Source of the DNA: Lutjanus erythropterus
Taxonomy: Eukaryota > Chordata > Actinopteri > Lutjaniformes > Lutjanidae
Direction: 5' to 3'
Length of the DNA stretch: 64,000 nt
Assembly: GCA_020091685.1 (NCBI GenBank)
Contig: CM034598.1
Span: 19,889,745 to 19,953,744, forward strand
Below are positions 57,403 to 64,000 of the stretch, one piece after another. The position numbers and the translations under genes were made by a program. The notes beneath the pieces are model-generated. The model had not been told where the DNA came from, did not search any database, and saw only the letters and a program-made list of their open reading frames with translations. Positions within the stretch are counted from its first letter, which is position 1; each line of letters begins with the position of its first letter.

Positions 57403-57709
57403 AGGGGTAGTTCGGATTATTTGAAGTGGGGTTGTTTGATGTACTTATCAATAGTCAGTGTTTCACTTACAGTAGATGCAGTGGCCCTTAGGAGAAGCAG
57501 AGAGGAGGACCAGCCAGGAAGCCGAGCAATGAACTGATGTGTTGCCAACCCCGTCTGCCGCAGTACGTTGCTTAGCTTACATGCTGGTACTCCTCTCTGC
57601 TTCCCCAAACTAGCAGGTGTGTCGACTGGCATCTGCTGTAGGTAATACACTGACTATAGATAAGTACCTCAAATGTATAACCCCACTTCAAATAATCCAA
57701 ACTATCCCT
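57403..57709. mobile_element. 307 bp TTAA-flanked near-palindromic MITE
   Basis: TTAA is present on both flanks (57,399-57,402 and 57,710-57,713), the target site of piggyBac- and Kolobok-type elements. The left half starts AGGGGTAGTTCGGATTATTT; the right half read backwards starts AGGGATAGTTTGGATTATTT. Matching continues inward through GAAGTGGGGTT, GTACTTATC, TAGTCAGTGT and GCAGAGAGGAG almost to the centre, so the element can fold on itself. No coding capacity. Confidence 0.8.
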
Positions 57710-57713
57710 TTAA

Positions 57714-60700
57714 TAGCAACATACCACATACAGAGCTAATCCATCTATATTTAGCCATCTTTTTTTGATCAATTTGTAGAAATGTTTTCAAAGTCTCGTG
57801 CTCAGTTGAATTAATGTCATAAAACTGCAAAGAAAGAGTCTTGGGGGGGGGTGAATACTGCCACGTTGGAAAAACCGAGCGGTATAGCGGAGCTCGACTG
57901 TGGTTGTGTTTTAAAAACCACGACTGAGGCAGAAAGAGTGTCTGTGAGAGAGAGAGGGAGAGAAGAGAAAAGCTGGAGCTGATCTTCAAAAAACACACAG
58001 GATTTGTAATAGGATTCATGACTGGGGCTACAATTGGGAGTGTAATTATTGTTATTGCGATAAGCCAATCATGAAGCTGGATATTTCTCCACAGTTGTAG
58101 CTTTCACACATTCAGTGCCTGAAATTAGCACGACAGGGGCACGTGTCAAGTGTGTACTGTTTGTTTATGCAAAACATACTGTATACAGCCCTCTAGACAA
58201 AATTTCCACTTACATCCATTTATCTGTTGTTTCTTGATTTTGCTTTGAAAGCAAGCTGATGATTAGGGGCGCGTTTTCATGCAGGAGGAAAAATCCTATC
58301 CGTTTGATCTTGCAGGCAAAAATATGGGCAGCACAACAGAATCTCATCTCTTGTGTCAGCTATTCTTCCGCTCCGTGATATTCCCATGGGAACGCATTTC
58401 TGCTGTGCGAATCACAGTCAGATCAGTGCGGGCCGTTTCTTATCTGGACATGAAAGAAGGGAAGATGGAAGAGGGAGGTGTTAAAGGGGGGAGAGAGGAG
58501 GGGAGAGGCAGGGCTCCCCCGGGAATGATAATACCTGAAATTCACTGGGCGGCCTCTTGAATCTAGCTCATCATCATTTCATGAGCTGGTATTGTACTTA
58601 TCACTATTACGACTCCAAGATACACATCCTCTCTGCTTGGCTGTTTTTACCCGAGTCTCGCCCAGATTGATTGAGTAGATTAGACATTTATATTGTTCAT
58701 GTGTGTGCCATAGCATGTCTTGGGGTTTTATTATTAGTTTGATCGTTTTCTTTTATTCATCCGTGGTCATCATGAGCGTTGTTGTTGTTTGATAACATCT
58801 CTAGTTCACGTCAGGTCAGCAGATCTGTTATTGCTGTTCCGCTGCAGGTGTAAAAGTCTTAATAAAACTGTTGTGCTTTAGTCAGAGATTCTGCAGAGCT
58901 TGGGATGGGTTTTCCCAGCTGAATAGGCAGTTGATTTGATCGGCAGACCCTGCAGCATGAAAACACACTGACAAGTGCTGTTATCTCTCCTTGCCCCCTT
59001 CCACTCAGAACCCCCCGACTCCCACGCTTACTCACACACTCACTCGCACACTCACACTCAGACACAGACGTGCCTTTACCACGAGCAGTATGACTTTCAC
59101 CTCTGAGTGATGTCCATTGTCCGTATAAGGAGAGACCCATTACGAATCCTCAGTCCCAATGGAGACATTGTGCTGCCCGCCATGCTCCCCTGTCCTTCAG
59201 CAGCGTCCTGAGATGACAGTAGATAAACAATGGGAACAAACAGTCACTCCCACCAGCATTGATCTGGCTCCCTCGCCCCCCCTGCTCTCACCAACAACGC
59301 CACATTGATTCCACCTACACTCAATTTATATGAAAGCCCCCCTGCCCCACCTCCCTTCTCTACCAGGACTGACAAAAATGATAAATGACCAACCCCTTCC
59401 TCCCTCTGCCACCTCCCTGAGCCTCGTGTTGGCTGTCCGAGGCACTACAAGCCTATTTCTCCCCGCAGAAATCCAATAGAGTGAGTTCTCCCTCTTTTCT
59501 GGGAAGTGCGGGGGTTATTCACTGCTTCGTGTCCTTCTTATAATTTCCACACATAAACATGTCACTGGTGTAATTTCCACCCGGAGGGGCGTCCATATGC
59601 ATGATGTCAAGTCATCAAAAAAGACCAGCAAAGGAAATTATTATGCATTTCAATGGCACACACCGTAGGATCTCCTCTCCTGTGGCTAATGGCCAAAGTC
59701 TGCAATGTCAGTCAAAGATGAAATCATATGCAGAGCCTCCAGAGTGGGGTCAATTATTTCCCTCTCTCATTGGCTTAATTAGTCCTTTCTCTTGTTATGT
59801 ATCTGATAAAACTGTCCACAGTGTAATCACATGAATTAGATTGCAGTTAACTCAGACATGGCACCTTGGCTGTTTGGATCTGATGTCATTTCCAAAAAGG
59901 GATGCGAATCTCCTGGCACCTCATGATTCAATTCCAGTTCAGGTGGCTACGTTGAGATTATAACATGATTATGGATGCATCAAAATGTTTCTGTACATGA
60001 TGTTTTGCTCACTGTGAGACCACATGCTACTTTTAAAACAGTGTATTTGTAAAGATCCATAACAGGCTAAGGCTGATAGATGCCATCATCCCATCACTGA
60101 TGACTGACAGTCACCGACCACTGAGTCTTCTACCATCGTAACATCCAGGTTTAAAAGCCTGTATTTACGGTAGTGTGTCTGCTCAGGGTTGCCATAAGGC
60201 AGGAGTTGTTGCCGATGTTACGCTGTTAACATATGGGATAGAAAATAAGGAGAAGCTGATGTTGCTGCTCATTGCCATAATATTTCTCCATTATTTTCTT
60301 ACGAAATCTGTCCAGGTAGGCGAACCCTAGCCACTTAGTTACATTGGTGGCAGCAGTGTTTCTTTTTCTCTGTCTCTTTCAGTCCAGCTGCTGTTTGCTG
60401 TTGCTTTCTTAGCATAGCTTCCTTATAACTAAGCATCTGTAAACTTTATTACAAGCTCCAGAGGCTGAACACGACTAAGTTAAGGACATGTTCAAGAGCG
60501 AACTGTGATGCATCTAAGACTCTTCTTTTTTCCTCACTCTTAAATGATAATGGTTCAAGTCTCCGTCTTAATAGAGTTTCAGCTTACTGCAGTATTGTAT
60601 TTTTTCTTTTCTCTGTGTCGTACTTGGCTCCTTCTCAGCTGCTAATAAAGGTTTGCAGTATACAAATGATATCTTACATGGTCTCAACTGTTTTTTATTG

Positions 60701-63700
60701 TACAGATCCAGTGTCCCCATGCCTGTAAATGGGGCACAGAGTGTCTATAAATAGATATACTGTGGTAGCGAGCTGCTGGTGGTTATCAGCAGGAGTGGTG
60801 GTGGTGGGGGGTATGTGTATATGTGTGCGTGGTGCTTTTTATGTGTTACGTGGAGGTGATCGAGGCTATTGATGAAGGTGTTGCCCCCACTCTGCCCCAC
60901 CACCCAGGGGAGTCATACCATCGAGGAAAGTGTCTTTTTCACATCTCGGCTCCACCGTTCCCTAATGACCCTTTCCCCACTTCGTCTCCACCCCGCCACA
61001 GTTTTCCCATGGCTCCCACAGCTCATCCGCACTGTGAGGTAGTCCATTTTACACTTCCTCCTACTCTCAGATCCCTCCTGCTTGAGATTCCAAATCTAAA
61101 AGCAGATGGGAGGTTTGGAGAACCTATGTCTAAGATGAAAAAGACTCGGAGAGCGACATCTATATTTAATTCTCTGCCCTCTGTGTTTTTATTCATCTTG
61201 GTCCTAATTGTCCCTACATAATATGAATGTGTAATCATGCCATTATGGCCGTGCCTGCTCAGGTTATCTTCATGGAGGATGATATCTGTGTTGATGGGAT
61301 CTGACATGATCTCGCTAATGGAGCTCTAAGGGTTGTATCTTGCTCTGCGTGGTGCTGGATATACAGTACAGTAATGTACAGAAATGCCCAATTCTCTCTA
61401 ATTGTCATTCAACACACTTTAGCTGTCTTCCCATTCTGTTCATAATTGCTCTTAGGAAAAGATTGCACTCCCTTGTCTGGATTTGAAGACGAGTCACTGC
61501 CTCTTTCTCCCATTACTGTGTCAACGAATAACATTGCAATCATTTCAATTACGACAGCGCTGGGACCGAGGTCTTCAAGTAGGGCCTTGAGATGTAATTG
61601 GAGGGGCACGGGCGAATTGAGGAAAGGCATTTTTCTTCTGTGAAATTGCCTCAGTCTTGGGGACAGTAAATTGAGGTGCTGAAAAATGATGTGATAATTC
61701 AGCCGCATGGTTTGGTAGGGGGAAATGGTCTGAAAGTCACTTTCTGGAGAATTAGAAGGCAAAACTACATTTCCCTCCCGAGTCCTCTGTCCTTCACGCA
61801 GTGGCATGAAATGAATTGATGAGACAGAGGGAGAGGGAAGTGTCGCTGTAAATGTTTGCAGCTAAAATGAAGCTGCCTGCTTGTGCATTCAGATTGGCTG
61901 AAGGGTGGGAGGCGGAAGCCGGAGTGAGCATTCGGCGCAGCGCTCCACGCTATTTCACGGCCTAAGCCTTTAATCGCAGCAGCCACAATGAGTGCATAAA
62001 ATGGAATTCAAATTTCAGATTGACTGATTCTATATTGATGAATGCCAAGGCTGGCTTAAGGGAAAAAAAAACTGCAACTGTGGCTTTTAAATGCAACCTC
62101 TTTAACAAGGCGAGTTCTTGCTCCTGTCATGTGCCTGTTTGTTGCTTTAGATGTGCTATGAAAATTCTTGCTTTTTGAAGTTTAATCTCTCGCAAAAAAA
62201 AAACGGGGTAGGAGGCTGAATGCAAATACAGAAATTTGCTTCAGCTTCGCTTCTTGCTGCTTGTGGTGGAGAATTTCAACACAGTGGCAGCTGTTGACAG
62301 TGGTCACAACACCTTTGAAACTGCAGATTCTAAATTTGCAGCCTCTGGATTTAAATTAATCCTCTAAATGACTAATACATGCACCATCATAGGCTAACGG
62401 CACTAAGGGTAACAATGCCTAACATTTCAACCTCTCAACATAACGTTCAATCCTCGTCTTCATCACTCTATTGTGTCTCGTTTCTTAATCCCCTCAAGGC
62501 ATCTCACACAGTAACGGAGCTGGCATAAGCACATTTGGTACTGTTTGCAGTGTTGAGATTAACAGGATTACAGATTAGGGATTACATTGGCGTCTTTCTT
62601 ACCCATTTAACCTTGACCCATGCCTCTGTGTACAATTCAGATGGTCAGGCCAAACTTGTTTTTGTGTTTCTAATGCCTGAGTGTTTGCACAAAGGCTTAG
62701 TAATATTTGTTCAGGAATAAATACAAACAACACACGGTGTGCTTTGTAGTGAGATGACTTGGATTGTAGATCTTCTAATGAGTCTCTCGGGTTTGCCTCC
62801 GCTGCGATTGTGTATTGATGTGTGTGTACCAAAGTGGCTATGACAAAGACCGAAAAATGACAGCAACAGTAGCTTTTTGATGAGGGTCATATGGATTACT
62901 GCCCTCTCTCCGTTTCCTTCTGCACAGTTTCCATGCTTCTGAACACAGCGTAGCTCCGGCGTTTCCATGGAGGACGTGCGGTTGCCAAGGCCTGTGGTGA
63001 TTGAACACAGAGGGTCATCGTTTGTTTCTGTCAGTCAGTGGCGAGGGGACGGATCAGGGAGAAGGGGCAGCAGGGGGAGAAGGGCGCGCTGCTCCTGAGG
63101 GGCTCGAGGGGATCCAGCTCTCCTTTAAAAGTTTATTTGTCGAAGGGATCACCTACGGCTAGTCCGACTCTGGTTGACAGTGTTAATGTACTGACTCTCC
63201 TCACGGGCCCCAGGACGCTCGGTCTCATTCACACCTCAAAAGAAGTGCAACAGCAGTGTCAGGGAGGGAGGGGAGAAGAGGGGAACAGAACGTGTGAGGC
63301 TACATATGGCCAACCTTAGTGTTGTTTATCCAGAGAGTTGTTACAGCTGAGGACCAGGCTCCGTCCCCCTGTTCCTCATCGTCTCTCATTAATCTAGCAG
63401 TATGCTTCTGGCCTGCTTCCCATGATGTAGAGGGAGCAGGTTTGAGTGACCACCCACCCTGAGGAAAAGCATTAGTCTGTCCTCTCGGCCGTCACCTGCT
63501 ATTGTTTATGCCCACACTTCATTCTGTCGCCATCTTTCAGCTGCTATAAAATAACGAGCGGAATATTTTAATTGATGCTTTCAAAGCCTTGAGATTGATG
63601 GTGGCCTTAGGGGTGAATTTCTCGCTCATTTCTCCCACCAATCTGTTTTTTTGTCAAGGTTTGGTAGTTGATCATCTTGTCCTTCCCTTTGCTTTTGTCT

Positions 63701-64000
63701 GCCCTTCCACTCATGTTCTCTTCTCCTAGTGTTGTAGTCCTCCAGATGGGTCTCAAAAGCACTTTTTGAAGTCTCATCTTGCAATCGACTGCATTTTTAC
63801 TCATCCTGGTCTCGGTCTCAGATAAAGAGGACTCAAAATTGCCTTTGTACTGTCATTACTGTGATTGGATATAAAGCTTCCTGCTTCAAATGTAACCAGT
63901 AACTTGACTCATTCTAAATTTAAAATATTTGCTACCATAACCTCTTCTTTAATAAAATTTGGCTACCCGAACTACAAAGAGTTCATCTGCAAAACCACAT
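57714..64000. other. Repeat-poor, exon-free tract to the right edge
   Basis: No coding exon recognised in 6.3 kb. Open frames up to 132 codons (60,823-61,221 plus; 61,409-61,807 minus) have no domain and no framing splice sites. Few transposons are visible. 61,220-62,010 and 58,260-58,650 are unique, balanced and candidate conserved non-coding DNA. Confidence 0.4.

Noticed and set aside
60823-61221. 132-codon plus-strand open frame with proline-rich middle
   Set aside because: Pyrimidine-rich low complexity; no domain, no acceptor or donor framing it.
1-64000. tRNA, rRNA or other structural RNA genes, and retroviral genes
   Set aside because: No cloverleaf with A/B boxes, no rRNA-like tract, and no gag/pol/env or LTR pair was recognised by eye; a tRNAscan or covariance-model run would be needed to exclude them fully.

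Overview
The window is vertebrate nuclear DNA from a ray-finned, probably percomorph, fish. Genes are split into many short exons with GT-AG introns, coding sequence fills only a few per cent of the window, and the rest is A+T-rich with CA/GT microsatellites and many short inverted-repeat transposons of types common in teleosts. Organism assignment is an inference from these traits and from protein similarity recalled from memory; no search was run.

Region 1 (1-5239, minus strand) holds the first nine coding exons of a soluble guanylate cyclase beta subunit with an intact haem-binding domain. It is labelled GUCY1B2-like, but the N-terminal half looks closer to the invertebrate atypical Gyc-88E type than to beta-1. 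The dimerisation and cyclase domains lie beyond the left edge. Region 2 (about 8.4-15.9 kb, plus strand) is a complete myozenin (256 codons, five coding exons plus a probable leader exon), best called myoz3. Region 3 (18.2-24.0 kb, minus strand) is a complete rbm22 (427 codons, eleven exons), the spliceosomal RNA-binding protein. myoz3 and rbm22 sit tail to tail, as in human 5q33.1, and this decides which myozenin it is. The 2.3 kb between their stop codons holds both 3' UTRs plus a LINE tail and a MITE.

Region 4 (24.0-28.4 kb) is intergenic. It contains a repeat shared with rbm22 intron 1, then a decayed tandem array of 0.75-0.9 kb units whose last partial copy runs into a CpG-rich segment at 28.43-28.85 kb. 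That segment has a strong plus-strand splice donor at 28,669 and looks like promoter plus first exon of another gene.

Region 5 (28.7-64 kb) shows no convincing coding exon. It is either a very long first intron or intergenic DNA. It alternates between transposon-rich tracts (29-38, 43-46, 48-50, 53-57 kb) and repeat-poor tracts of balanced composition (39-42.6, 46.2-47.9, 51-53, 58-64 kb) that could hold conserved regulatory elements. The most notable items are the sGC subtype, the promoter-proximal tandem array, the changed C-terminal PDZ ligand of the myozenin, and a 307 bp TTAA-flanked near-palindrome at 57.4 kb.
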